Shown here: positions 18,052 to 26,833 of the stretch, piece after piece
Numbering within the stretch: position 1 is the stretch's first letter
Layout of the letters: the number at the start of each line of letters is the position of its first letter
Source of the DNA: Romboutsia faecis
GTDB lineage: Bacteria > Bacillota > Clostridia > Peptostreptococcales > Peptostreptococcaceae
Reading direction: 5' to 3'
DNA length: 64,000 nt
NCBI RefSeq assembly: GCF_014323405.1
Contig: NZ_JACRWE010000004.1
Coordinates: 372,001-436,000 of the forward strand
The notes under the pieces: model-generated
Told to the model about the DNA's origin: nothing
The model's database searches: none
The model's input: only the letters and a program-made list of their open reading frames with translations
Translations under genes and position numbers: made by a program

Positions 18052-18303
18052 ATGGAAACGAGAATTGCATTAATTGGGATAATTATAGAAGATAAAGTGG
18101 CAATACCAAAACTTAATGAAACTATACATAAATATGAACAATATATAGTTGGGAGGATGGGTATTCCATATAGAGAAAAGGGAATATCTATTATCAGTAT
18201 TATAATTGATGCCAGCAATGATGTGATTAACTCATTATCAGGAAAGCTTGGTATGATTAAAGGAATTAATGTAAAAATAAATTATTCAAAGATCAATAAA
18301 TAA
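18052..18303 (+). CDS. TM1266-type iron-only hydrogenase system putative regulator
   Basis: 83 residues, a small ferredoxin-like (ACT/NikR-C-like) fold with the family mark VGRMGIPYREKGISIISIII. This family is found with FeFe-hydrogenase maturation genes and is annotated as a putative regulator, but its role is not established. It lacks a DNA-binding domain. It lies directly behind the leader RNA and 121 bp before hydG. Shine-Dalgarno GAGGGGGA precedes the ATG. Confidence 0.85.
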   Translation: METRIALIGIIIEDKVAIPKLNETIHKYEQYIVGRMGIPYREKGISIISIIIDASNDVINSLSGKLGMIKGINVKINYSKINK

Positions 18304-18424
18304 ATCCTACTTCATCTTAAGCCATCACTTTTTGTCAACTATGAACATCGTAAACATATCAGATTCAGTTTAATAATCAAATATTTAAGGCTGAAGAAAA
18401 ATAATATAAAAAGGGGTATGGGGA

Positions 18425-19876
18425 ATGTATGATGTAAAAACAAAAAGTGTATATAATGCAAAATCAAGTATAGCTACAGAATTTATAAATCATGAGGAGA
18501 TACTAGATACTCTTGAATATGCAAAGCAAAATAAAGATAATAAGGAGTTAATAGAAAATATTTTAAACAAGGCAAATAGATACAAAGGATTAACTCACAG
18601 AGAGGCAGCTGTGTTACTTGAATGTGAAGATAAAGATTTAATTCAAAAGATGTTTATGTTGGCAGAGGATATAAAAAAGAAATTCTATGGCAATAGAATT
18701 GTAATGTTTGCTCCTCTATATCTTTCAAATTATTGTATAAATGGCTGTGTTTACTGCCCTTATCATTTGAAAAATAAAACTATATCAAGAAAGAAACTTA
18801 CTCAAGAAGAAATAAAAAAAGAGGTTATGGCTCTTCAAGATTTAGGTCATAAAAGATTAGCATTAGAAGCTGGAGAAGATCCTAAAATGAACCCTATTGA
18901 ATATATACTAGAATGTATAGATACTATTTATAGTATAAAGCATAAAAATGGAGCAATACGTAGGGTGAATGTAAATATTGCGGCAACAACAGTTGAAAAT
19001 TATAAAAAGTTAAAAGATGCAGGTATAGGAACATATATATTGTTTCAAGAAACTTATAATAAAGAGTCGTATGAAAGACTTCATCCAACAGGGCCTAAGA
19101 GTGATTATGCATACCATACAGAGGCCATGGATAGAGCTATGGAAGGTGGTATAGATGACGTTGGTCTAGGAGTTTTATATGGTTTAAATACCTATAAATA
19201 TGATTTTGTTGGGATACTTATGCATGCAGAACATTTAGAAGCTAAGTTTGGGGTAGGACCTCATACTATAAGTGTTCCAAGAATACGTCCTGCAGATGAT
19301 ATAAATCCTGATGATTTCCCCGATAGTGTTCCAGATGATGTGTTCCAAAAAATAGTAGCTGTACTTCGTATAGCAGTTCCATATACAGGTATGATAGTTT
19401 CAACAAGAGAATCCCAGGCAACTAGGGAAAAAGTACTACATCTAGGTGTATCTCAAATAAGTGGAGCATCATGTACATCTGTTGGAGGTTATGCAGATAG
19501 AATTGAGGGAAAAAAGGAAGACATAAATACATCTCAATTTGACATTGATGATGATAGAACGTTAGATGAAGTTGTGGGTTGGCTACTAGAGATGGGATAT
19601 ATTCCAAGTTTTTGTACGGCTTGTTATCGTGAGGGTAGAACTGGTGATAGATTTATGAAGCTTGTTAAATCAGGGCAAATAGCAAACTGTTGTCAACCTA
19701 ATGCACTGATGACATTAAAAGAGTACTTAGAAGATTATGCAGCAGAAGATACAAAAAATAAAGGCGAACTATTAATAGCTAAAGAAGTTGAGAAAATACC
19801 AAATGAGAAGATTAAAAAGATAGTTATAGAACATCTAAATGATTTACAAGAAGGAAAACGAGATTTTAGATTTTAG
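18425..19876 (+). CDS. hydG: HydG, radical SAM maturase of FeFe-hydrogenase
   Basis: 483 residues. HydG cleaves tyrosine to make the CO and cyanide ligands of the hydrogenase H-cluster, with p-cresol as by-product. The radical SAM cluster motif CX3CX2C is at C104, C108 and C111 (CINGCVYC). The C-terminal cluster motif CX2CX22C is at C397, C400 and C423, which distinguishes HydG from the thiamine enzyme ThiH. Length fits the family. Neither hydE, hydF nor a hydrogenase gene is in the window, so these must lie elsewhere. Expression probably depends on the leader RNA upstream of the TM1266-type gene. A long terminator follows. Confidence 0.93.
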   Translation: MYDVKTKSVYNAKSSIATEFINHEEILDTLEYAKQNKDNKELIENILNKANRYKGLTHREAAVLLECEDKDLIQKMFMLAEDIKKKFYGNRIVMFAPLYLSNYCINGCVYCPYHLKNKTISRKKLTQEEIKKEVMALQDLGHKRLALEAGEDPKMNPIEYILECIDTIYSIKHKNGAIRRVNVNIAATTVENYKKLKDAGIGTYILFQETYNKESYERLHPTGPKSDYAYHTEAMDRAMEGGIDDVGLGVLYGLNTYKYDFVGILMHAEHLEAKFGVGPHTISVPRIRPADDINPDDFPDSVPDDVFQKIVAVLRIAVPYTGMIVSTRESQATREKVLHLGVSQISGASCTSVGGYADRIEGKKEDINTSQFDIDDDRTLDEVVGWLLEMGYIPSFCTACYREGRTGDRFMKLVKSGQIANCCQPNALMTLKEYLEDYAAEDTKNKGELLIAKEVEKIPNEKIKKIVIEHLNDLQEGKRDFRF

Positions 19877-19880
19877 ATAA

Positions 19881-19935
19881 AAATAAATGCCATAGATAGG
19901 TTTATACTAACTATCTATGGCATTTATTTTTTTTA
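19881..19935. terminator. Bidirectional intrinsic terminator
   Basis: A 19-bp perfect stem (19881-19899 with 19911-19929) with an 11-base loop is followed by further T. It separates convergent hydG and the next gene. Confidence 0.9.
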
Positions 19936-19937
19936 TT

Positions 19938-20678
19938 TTAAGCGTTTTTATAATTATCTCTATAATTATAAGAATTTATAAGGGTATCGAGTTTAAACTT
20001 AGGATATATAGGTTTATTATCCCATACTAAAGTCTTTACGTGATAGCTTTTATATTCTTCTGTATCTTTTTTAAAATATTTATAAATTGATAATTTTAGC
20101 ATATCTTCTTTATTATTAAAGTTCATATATGTTAAATAAGAATCTTTTATATTTGGATTATTTAAAGTTAAATTATAAAATTTACCTTCTACTATTTTTA
20201 GTTTTTCTAACAATCCTTTAGTAGCTTCGCTTAATTCATTGTTTATATATTGAAAATCTCTTGAACAATTAGTTAAATCTTCCATAATATTATACTGTAT
20301 ATTTTTTATTTGTCCGTTTAGAACTCTTGATAGAAAAAATAATTCTCCAAGCTCTTTTTCTTTTTCATTTTCTCCACTTAAAAGTAATCTAATTGAAGAT
20401 AAATCATTACGAGAAAAAATTGTTAGTTGAGTTCCTTGATTAAATACGATTTTTAATGGAAATTTTAATTTTGAAGAGTCTATTTCTTCCTTTAAAACAG
20501 AATTTTCAACAATAAAAAATCTGCTATTCTCGAAAATAGCAAAGTTATCACCATAATTGTAATATAAAGTTTTAGTAGGAACTTCATCTCCGAAACTAAA
20601 GTTAATTAAATTTTCAGAGCACTTTATTATTTTTCCTTCATTATTTATTGTTGGGTAATAAAAGCATTGAAACACCAT
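19938..20678 (-). CDS. Hypothetical protein, no recognised family
   Basis: 246 residues, soluble, rich in Asn, Tyr, Phe and Lys, with no signal peptide, membrane segment or catalytic motif that I can see. The first ~100 residues look beta-rich and the rest helical. It has its own terminator and is divergent from the marR-ABC operon, about 280 bp apart. Codon use is like its neighbours. It could be lineage-specific. I cannot propose a role. Confidence 0.6.
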   Translation of the reverse strand: MVFQCFYYPTINNEGKIIKCSENLINFSFGDEVPTKTLYYNYGDNFAIFENSRFFIVENSVLKEEIDSSKLKFPLKIVFNQGTQLTIFSRNDLSSIRLLLSGENEKEKELGELFFLSRVLNGQIKNIQYNIMEDLTNCSRDFQYINNELSEATKGLLEKLKIVEGKFYNLTLNNPNIKDSYLTYMNFNNKEDMLKLSIYKYFKKDTEEYKSYHVKTLVWDNKPIYPKFKLDTLINSYNYRDNYKNA

Positions 20679-20868
20679 CGTTTATCACATCCTATAATTA
20701 ATATTTTAATAAAATCTCTAACTACAATATAATTATAACTATAAAATTCAAAGTCATGATGTGTATGATTATAAAATTATAAAAAACTTTTTTTATATAT
20801 AATCGTGCTATTTATATATTAGATATTGGAAATAACTAAATTTATAAAAAGATATATTAATAATTCTA

Positions 20869-20934
20869 TTGACTAATATAAAATAGTTAACTAAAATAAT
20901 AGTTATCATTATTAACTATTTCCTATGTTAACTA
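20869..20934 (+). promoter_or_regulatory. Promoter with MarR-type operators
   Basis: -35 TTGACT (20869-20874), a 17-bp spacer and -10 TAAAAT (20892-20897) form a strong promoter. A perfect 10-bp palindrome TAGTTAACTA (20884-20893) covers the spacer end and -10. A second inverted repeat AATAGTTA/TAACTATT (20898-20905 with 20913-20920) and a third GTTAACTA copy (20927-20934) follow before the marR start. Repeated palindromes on a promoter next to marR fit autorepression. Confidence 0.75.
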
Positions 20935-20955
20935 AAATTGGAGGTTAAATTATAA

Positions 20956-21429
20956 ATGGATGTATCAAAAGATAAATCAAAAGAGCTATTAAGTGCTATA
21001 ACACGAATCAATAAGCTTGCTCATAATGGATTTAGGAAAAAGAATATGCCTAATAGAGAGTTTATGTTTTTAAAAACTATTAAATATCTAAAAAATGGTG
21101 AAGGTATAAGTGAGTATTCTTCAAAAGGCGTAAAGGCATCTGATTTAAGTAAGTTTTTATCGATTACAAAGCCAGCTATTTCAAAATTGATAAATACGTT
21201 AGAAGAAAAGGGATTTGTTGAGAGAATAACGGATAAATCAGATAGAAGAGTTGTCTACATCAACATAACTAAAAATGGTGAGCAAATTCTAGCTGAAGAA
21301 ACAAAAATGTTTGAAGAATTTACTCATAGAATTGTAGAAAAAATGGGCGAAGAAGATACTGATGAAATGATACGTTTATTTAAAAAGATGTATGATACTA
21401 TTGTTGAAATGGAATGTGAATATAAATAA
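20956..21429 (+). CDS. MarR family transcriptional regulator
   Basis: 157 residues. Winged helix-turn-helix with VKASDLSKFLSITKPAISKLINTLEEKGF (split here over helices at about residues 57-85) and the wing DKSDRRVVYINIT, typical of MarR. Flanking helices would form the dimer. It is the first gene of an operon with two ABC exporter half-genes starting 18 bp downstream, so a substrate of the exporter is the probable inducer. It likely binds the GTTAACTA repeats upstream. Confidence 0.9.
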   Translation: MDVSKDKSKELLSAITRINKLAHNGFRKKNMPNREFMFLKTIKYLKNGEGISEYSSKGVKASDLSKFLSITKPAISKLINTLEEKGFVERITDKSDRRVVYINITKNGEQILAEETKMFEEFTHRIVEKMGEEDTDEMIRLFKKMYDTIVEMECEYK

Positions 21430-21447
21430 TATAAAGGAGTATAAGTG

Positions 21448-23703
21448 ATGAATAAGTTAGTAAAATATTTAAAAAAATCTACCATATCAATTATTTTCAT
21501 CGTGGCATTATTGATAGGTCAAGCAATTTGTGAACTTGCACTACCTGATTATACATCAAGTATAGTAAATGTTGGTATACAACAAGGTGGGGTAGAAAAT
21601 GCAGTACCCGAAGTAATAAGAAAGAGCGAACTAGATAAAATTACATTATTTATTAGTTCAGAAAATAAAGATAAAGTACTAGAAAATTATAATTTGTTAA
21701 GTAAGAATTCTATTTCATCAGAAGAATTCGATAAATACAAAGAAGAATATCCAGCTTTAGAAAAAGAAGACCTTTATAAATTAAAAACTACTAATAAGGA
21801 AACGATAGACGAATTAAGTGGTATATTAGGTAAGCCAATATTAATAGTATCTGGAATTGAAAATGGTGGTACGGAAGTTGAGGCTATTAAAAAACAAATG
21901 ATGGCAAATCTTCCACCTTCAGCTACACAAAATGGAAATGTTGATATATTTAAATTATTATCATCAATGCCCAAAGAAAATTTAACTGCTATTACAAAAG
22001 AAATAGATAAAAACTTTAAAAACTTACCAGAAACTATGGTAGATCAAAGTGCAGTTAATTATGTGAAAGGTGAGTATGAAACAATAGGGATTAATACAGA
22101 AAAGATGCAAAATAACTATATCATAATGACTGGTTTAAAAATGTTAGGAATAACACTATTAAGTGTTTTTGCATCAGTTTTAGTAGGACTATTAGGAGCT
22201 AAAGTTGCAGCTACCTTAGGTAAAGATTTAAGAAGTTCTGTATTTAAGAAAGTTATGTCATTTTCAAATAAAGAAATAACTGAATTCTCTACAGCATCTT
22301 TAATAACTCGTAGTACTAATGATATACAACAAATACAAATGATGATGGTAATGGTTTTAAGAATCGTATTCTACGCACCTATATTAGGTTTAGGTGGTGT
22401 ACTAAAAGTATTACAGACTAATACATCTATGACTTGGATTATTGGTGTAGGTGTTGCATCTGTTTTAGTATTAGTTATGATAATGTTTATAGTCGTTATG
22501 CCTAGATTCAAAATATTACAAAATCTGGTTGATAGACTTAACTTAGTAAGTAGAGAGATTCTTACAGGCCTTCCAGTTATAAGAGCATTTAGTACTGAGA
22601 AATATGAAGAACAGAGATTTGAAAAAGCAAATAAAGATTTAACTAAGGTCAATGTTTTTGTTAATAGAGTAATGTCATGTATGATGCCAGCAATGATGTT
22701 TGTGATGAATGCTATCACAGTATTAATTGTATGGAATGGAGCGCATAGCATAGATGCGGGTACAATGCAAGTTGGTGATATGATGGCATTTATACAATAT
22801 ACAATGCAAATAGTAATGTCATTCTTAATGATATCAATGGTATCAGTTATGTTACCAAGAGCATTAGTATCTCTTGATCGTATAGATAAAGTTTTAAATA
22901 CAGATATTTCTATAAAAGATCCAGAAAAGCCAGTTAAGTTTAAAAAAGATAAAAAAGGAGTTATTGAGTTTAAGAATGTTTCATTTAGATATCCAGACGC
23001 AGAAGAGGATATATTAACTGATATTTCATTTACAGCCAATGCAGGAGAAACAACAGCATTTATAGGAAGTACTGGTAGTGGAAAGTCAACATTAATTAAC
23101 TTAATACCTAGATTCTTTGATGTTACTAAAGGTGAGATATTAGTAGATGGCGTAAACATAAAAGATGTTACACAACATGATTTAAGAGAAAAAATAGGAT
23201 ACGTACCTCAAAAAGGTATATTATTCTCAGGAACAATAGATTCAAATTTAAGATATGGTAAAAAAGAAGCTACAGAAGGAGATATAAATAAGGCAGCAAG
23301 AATAGCTCAAGCTACAGAATTTATAGAATCTAAGCCAGAAAAATATGAAACTGAAATTTCACAAGGTGGGACTAATGTTTCAGGAGGTCAAAAGCAAAGA
23401 CTTTCTATTGCTAGAGCTATAGCCAAAGATCCAGAAATTTATATATTTGATGATAGTTTTTCTGCCTTAGATTTTAAGACTGATGCAAAACTACGTAAAT
23501 CTTTAAAGGAAGAGATATCAGAAAGTACTGTATTGATTGTCGCACAGAGAATAAGCACAATTTTAAATGCAGAGCAAATAATTGTTCTTGATGAAGGTAA
23601 AATGGTAGGAAAAGGAACTCATAAAGAGCTTTTAAATAATTGTGAAGTCTACAAGCAAATAGCTTTATCACAACTTTCAAAGGAGGAGCTAGCTAATGAG
23701 TAA
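21448..23703 (+). CDS. ABC exporter half-transporter A with large extracellular insert and degenerate NBD
   Basis: 751 residues, type IV ABC exporter. After TM1 there is an insertion of roughly 180 residues (about 41-222) expected outside the membrane, before TM2 resumes at YIIMTGLKMLGITLL. The nucleotide-binding domain has Walker A GSTGSGKST, signature VSGGQKQR and Walker B IYIFDDSFSALD. In the last, aspartate stands in place of the catalytic glutamate, the mark of the degenerate site in heterodimeric exporters. Start ATG 21448 (AAAGGAG in front); a GTG 3 bases earlier is possible. It overlaps the partner gene by 8 bases. Cargo is probably a drug, peptide or lipid. Confidence 0.9.
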   Translation: MNKLVKYLKKSTISIIFIVALLIGQAICELALPDYTSSIVNVGIQQGGVENAVPEVIRKSELDKITLFISSENKDKVLENYNLLSKNSISSEEFDKYKEEYPALEKEDLYKLKTTNKETIDELSGILGKPILIVSGIENGGTEVEAIKKQMMANLPPSATQNGNVDIFKLLSSMPKENLTAITKEIDKNFKNLPETMVDQSAVNYVKGEYETIGINTEKMQNNYIIMTGLKMLGITLLSVFASVLVGLLGAKVAATLGKDLRSSVFKKVMSFSNKEITEFSTASLITRSTNDIQQIQMMMVMVLRIVFYAPILGLGGVLKVLQTNTSMTWIIGVGVASVLVLVMIMFIVVMPRFKILQNLVDRLNLVSREILTGLPVIRAFSTEKYEEQRFEKANKDLTKVNVFVNRVMSCMMPAMMFVMNAITVLIVWNGAHSIDAGTMQVGDMMAFIQYTMQIVMSFLMISMVSVMLPRALVSLDRIDKVLNTDISIKDPEKPVKFKKDKKGVIEFKNVSFRYPDAEEDILTDISFTANAGETTAFIGSTGSGKSTLINLIPRFFDVTKGEILVDGVNIKDVTQHDLREKIGYVPQKGILFSGTIDSNLRYGKKEATEGDINKAARIAQATEFIESKPEKYETEISQGGTNVSGGQKQRLSIARAIAKDPEIYIFDDSFSALDFKTDAKLRKSLKEEISESTVLIVAQRISTILNAEQIIVLDEGKMVGKGTHKELLNNCEVYKQIALSQLSKEELANE

Positions 23704-25552
23704 TAATCAAAAACGAAAAAGAATGGGAGGCCCTATGGGGCATGGTCCTATGAATGGTGCAGGAGAAAAAGCTAAAGATTTTAAGGGAACAATGAAAACT
23801 TTACTAGGTTATTTAAGTAAATTTAAAATCTCTATAATATTAGTTATAATATTTGCAATTGGAAGTGTATCATTCTCAGTTGTAGGACCTAAAATATTAG
23901 GTAAAGCTACAACTAAAATATTTGAAGGTTTAGTTGCTAAAGTTTCGGGAGCAACAGGAGCTGGAATTGATTTTGATGCAATTGGAAAAATATTAATGGC
24001 GTTAATTGGATTATATGTATTAAGTGCAATATTCTCATTTATACAAGGATTTGTAATGAGTGGAATATCTCAAAAAATTGCATATAACTTAAGAAATGAA
24101 TTATCTGAGAAGATAAATAGATTACCAATGAGATACTTTGACTCAAAAACGCATGGTGAAGTTTTATCTAGGATTACTAATGATATAGATACTTTAAGTC
24201 AGAGTTTAAATCAAAGTATGACTCAGTTAATAACATCAGTAACTACAATTATAGGTGTACTTGTAATGATGCTGTCTATAAGCTGGCTTATGACAGGAGT
24301 AACTTTACTTATACTACCTATATCCATGCTATTAATATCATTAATAGTAAAAAAATCACAAAAATACTTTAAAGCTCAACAAGAATATTTAGGGCATGTA
24401 AATGGTCAAGTTGAAGAATTATATGGTGGCCATAATATAGTAAAAGTGTTTAATGGAGAAGAAGAAGCTGTAAATGAATTTGATAAATTAAATAACACTT
24501 TATATCAATCAGCATGGAAGTCTCAATTTTTATCTGGTATAATGCAACCTCTTATGATGTTTGTAGGTAACCTAGGCTATGTTGTTGTTGCGATATTAGG
24601 TGGATGGCTAGCTATTAGAAAAACGATTGAGGTTGGAGATATACAATCATTTATACAGTATGTAAGAAACTTTACACAACCACTAGCTCAAGTAGCTCAA
24701 GTTACTAACTTGCTACAATCTACTGCAGCAGCTGCAGAAAGAGTTTTTGAATTCTTAGATGAAGAAGAAGAAGACCAAATTGCAGAAAATGCTGTTAGTG
24801 TAAAAGGTATAGAAGGTAAAATTGACTTTGATCATGTTAAGTTTGGATATAACCCAGATAAAATTATAATCAAAGACTTTACAGCGCATGTAAAACCAGG
24901 ACAAAAGATTGCTATAGTAGGGCCTACAGGAGCAGGAAAGACAACTATTGTAAAACTTTTAATGAGATTCTATGATGTTAATTCTGGAGCGATACTAATA
25001 GACAATCATAATATAAAGGATTTTAATAGAAGTGAATTGAGAGAATTATTTGGTATGGTTCTTCAAGATACGTGGTTATTTAATGGAAGTATTAAAGATA
25101 ATATTAGATATGGTAGATTAGATGCAAGTGATGAACAAGTTATAGAAGCTGCAAAAGCTGCGCATGTACATCATTTTATAAAAACTTTACCAGATGGATA
25201 TAATATGGTGTTAAATGAAGAAGCAAGTAACGTGTCACAAGGGCAAAAGCAGTTACTTACAATTGCTCGTGCTATACTTGCAGATCCTAAAATATTGATC
25301 TTAGATGAAGCAACTAGCTCAGTAGATACAAGAACAGAAATATTAATTCAAAAAGCTATGGATAACCTTATGGAAAATAGAACTAGCTTTATAATAGCAC
25401 ATAGATTATCTACTATAAAAAATGCTGATCTAATATTAGTAATGAATGAGGGAGATATAATTGAAATTGGTAATCATGAAAAGCTACTAGCTCAAAATGG
25501 ATTCTATGCAAATCTATACAACTCCCAATTTGAAAAAGATGAGGCTATGTAA
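23696..25552 (+). CDS. ABC exporter half-transporter B (catalytic NBD)
   Basis: 618 residues. A short N-terminus rich in Gly, Met, His and Pro (GGPMGHGPMNGAGE), six membrane segments, then an ATPase domain with Walker A GPTGAGKTT, Q-loop, signature VSQGQKQLL and Walker B ILILDEATSSVD with the catalytic glutamate intact. It complements the degenerate site of half-transporter A. The ATG at 23696 follows AAAGGAGGAG and lies inside the end of the partner gene, so translation is coupled. A clear terminator ends the operon. Confidence 0.92.
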   Translation: MSNNQKRKRMGGPMGHGPMNGAGEKAKDFKGTMKTLLGYLSKFKISIILVIIFAIGSVSFSVVGPKILGKATTKIFEGLVAKVSGATGAGIDFDAIGKILMALIGLYVLSAIFSFIQGFVMSGISQKIAYNLRNELSEKINRLPMRYFDSKTHGEVLSRITNDIDTLSQSLNQSMTQLITSVTTIIGVLVMMLSISWLMTGVTLLILPISMLLISLIVKKSQKYFKAQQEYLGHVNGQVEELYGGHNIVKVFNGEEEAVNEFDKLNNTLYQSAWKSQFLSGIMQPLMMFVGNLGYVVVAILGGWLAIRKTIEVGDIQSFIQYVRNFTQPLAQVAQVTNLLQSTAAAAERVFEFLDEEEEDQIAENAVSVKGIEGKIDFDHVKFGYNPDKIIIKDFTAHVKPGQKIAIVGPTGAGKTTIVKLLMRFYDVNSGAILIDNHNIKDFNRSELRELFGMVLQDTWLFNGSIKDNIRYGRLDASDEQVIEAAKAAHVHHFIKTLPDGYNMVLNEEASNVSQGQKQLLTIARAILADPKILILDEATSSVDTRTEILIQKAMDNLMENRTSFIIAHRLSTIKNADLILVMNEGDIIEIGNHEKLLAQNGFYANLYNSQFEKDEAM

Positions 25553-25623
25553 ATTAATATTGATTAATTAGAGAATATAAATTAAAATAATATAAGCTTT
25601 ACAATATAAATAAACATAACAAC

Positions 25624-25656
25624 AAAGGCAGATAAAATAATTTTATCTGCCTTTTA
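25624..25656 (+). terminator. Intrinsic terminator after the ABC exporter operon
   Basis: A 14-bp perfect stem (25624-25637 with 25641-25654) with a 3-base loop ends in T residues. Confidence 0.88.
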
Positions 25657-25693
25657 CTTATAGAAATTAGTTCTAACATAATAACGTATAAAC

Positions 25694-25723
25694 TTGATTT
25701 ATTTTTTATGTTTAGTATACTAG
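25694..25723 (+). promoter_or_regulatory. Promoter and GTATAC operator of the GntR regulator gene
   Basis: -35 TTGATT (25694-25699), a 16-bp spacer and -10 TATACT (25716-25721). The perfect palindrome TAGTATACTA (25713-25722) covers the -10, so binding would block transcription. The same palindrome core is found before the TRAP operon. Confidence 0.7.
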
Positions 25724-25775
25724 TTATAGAATTCTAGATAAATATAGTATGATTATATTTAGGGGGTGAGTTACA

Positions 25776-26462
25776 TTGATACTATATGAAAGAAAAGATA
25801 AAGAGACAGGAAAAGAGTATGCATATAGAGTTTTAAAAGAAAATATAATGTCTTTAGAGTTAAAGCCGGGTGAGCTATTAAGTGAACTTGAGTTAGCAGA
25901 AAAACTGAATTTATCAAGAACTCCAATCAGAGAAGTAATAATGAGATTGAAAAGTGAACATTTAATAGAAGTAAAACCTCAATCTGGGACATATGTATCT
26001 CTTATAGATATTGATTTAATAGATGAAGCTTTGTTTATGAGATTTGCGGTAGAAGAGAAAGTACTAAAATTAGCATGTGAAAGCTTCCCGCGTGAAACAA
26101 TGATAGAGTTAGAAAAAAACGTATTTGCACAAGAAATAATAGCTAATATGGAGGGTGGAGAAACTGAATTTCACAAGTTGGATACTGGTTTCCATGAATT
26201 ATTATTTTCAGGGGTTAATAAAAAACATATATGGGCTAGTATACTAAATATAAGTACTCATTATAATAGAATGAGATTGTTAACTCAGAAAAAAGATTCT
26301 AAAAAATCTGTAGTGGAGCAGCATAGAGAATTTTTAAATGTTATTAATAATAAAGATATAAGTAAGGTAGAAGAATTAATAGATAAACATATGAAGTTTT
26401 CAATGAAGAGCTGGGATTATCTAATAAAGCATGATGCAGAAATATCTAAATATTTTAAGTAA
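25776..26462 (+). CDS. GntR family (FadR-type, FCD domain) regulator of hexuronate genes
   Basis: 228 residues. N-terminal winged helix (LELAEKLNLSRTPIREVIMRL, about residues 43-63) and a helical FCD ligand domain with acidic and histidine residues (FHKLDTGFHELLF, EQHREF, DKHMKFS) that bind a metal and sugar acid in this family, as in UxuR, ExuR and LldR. The start is TTG at 25776 after AGGGGGTGA. It is divided from the catabolic operon by a terminator. GTATAC-centred operators occur at its own promoter, the kdgA promoter and the TRAP promoter, so it is the likely local repressor induced by a hexuronate or an intermediate. Confidence 0.88.
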   Translation: MILYERKDKETGKEYAYRVLKENIMSLELKPGELLSELELAEKLNLSRTPIREVIMRLKSEHLIEVKPQSGTYVSLIDIDLIDEALFMRFAVEEKVLKLACESFPRETMIELEKNVFAQEIIANMEGGETEFHKLDTGFHELLFSGVNKKHIWASILNISTHYNRMRLLTQKKDSKKSVVEQHREFLNVINNKDISKVEELIDKHMKFSMKSWDYLIKHDAEISKYFK

Positions 26463-26490
26463 AAATTGCATGATACATAAAAATATTATA

Positions 26491-26527
26491 AAAAGATGTG
26501 ATTAGTTTATGATCACATCTTTTTTTA
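26491..26527 (+). terminator. Intrinsic terminator after the GntR gene
   Basis: A 12-bp perfect stem AAAAGATGTGAT/ATCACATCTTTT (26491-26502 with 26512-26523) is followed by more T. Confidence 0.88.
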
Positions 26528-26550
26528 GATTATAGTTTATTTATAAATGA

Positions 26551-26560
26551 TGTATACAAG
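26551..26560 (+). promoter_or_regulatory. GTATACAAG site upstream of the kdgA promoter
   Basis: TGTATACAAG shares GTATACAAG with the two sites at 26641 and 26805. It lies about 45 bp upstream of the -35 and may be an auxiliary operator. It is only half symmetric. Confidence 0.4.
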
Positions 26561-26603
26561 TTTGATAAAAATAAATTTTTTTAATAAAATAATAAGTAAA
26601 ATA

Positions 26604-26652
26604 TTGAAATAATTTAAAAGTATTGTATAATTGAATTATATTGGTATACAAG
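26604..26652 (+). promoter_or_regulatory. kdgA operon promoter with operator
   Basis: -35 TTGAAA (26604-26609), 16-bp spacer, -10 TATAAT (26626-26631), then TTGGTATACAAG (26641-26652) just past the expected transcription start. This fits repression by the neighbouring GntR/FCD protein. The 371-bp stretch 26463-26833 holds only this, the two other GTATAC sites and the gntR terminator. Confidence 0.75.
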
Positions 26653-26804
26653 AGGTAAAGAGAAAATGGTTTCTTGTGTGGGAAAATAAACTATAATACT
26701 AGTTAAAAGATTCATAGAAAATAATTATACATTAGTATAATAGTATAATTTATGATTAAAACTCAATGATAATATATAATCTGAGAATTTCTACATGAAG
26801 CGAA

Positions 26805-26816
26805 CTGGTATACAAG
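26805..26816 (+). promoter_or_regulatory. Second operator in the kdgA leader
   Basis: CTGGTATACAAG matches the site at 26641 in ten of twelve positions and lies just before the kdgA Shine-Dalgarno. Two sites 164 bp apart could allow looping or a roadblock. Confidence 0.5.
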
Positions 26817-26833
26817 ATAATTCAGGAGGTTCT

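Noticed and set aside
17934..18218. 94-residue minus-strand open frame across the hydG leader
   Set aside because: It runs antisense to the leader terminator and the TM1266-type gene, has no supporting motif, and the plus-strand features explain the region.
22371..23159. 262-residue minus-strand open frame inside the ABC exporter gene
   Set aside because: It is antisense to strongly conserved ABC motifs and shows no domain or good start signal.
26795..26833. N-terminal extension of kdgA from the ATG at 26795
   Set aside because: It lacks a Shine-Dalgarno and would place an operator inside the coding region; AGGAGG lies before the ATG at 26834.
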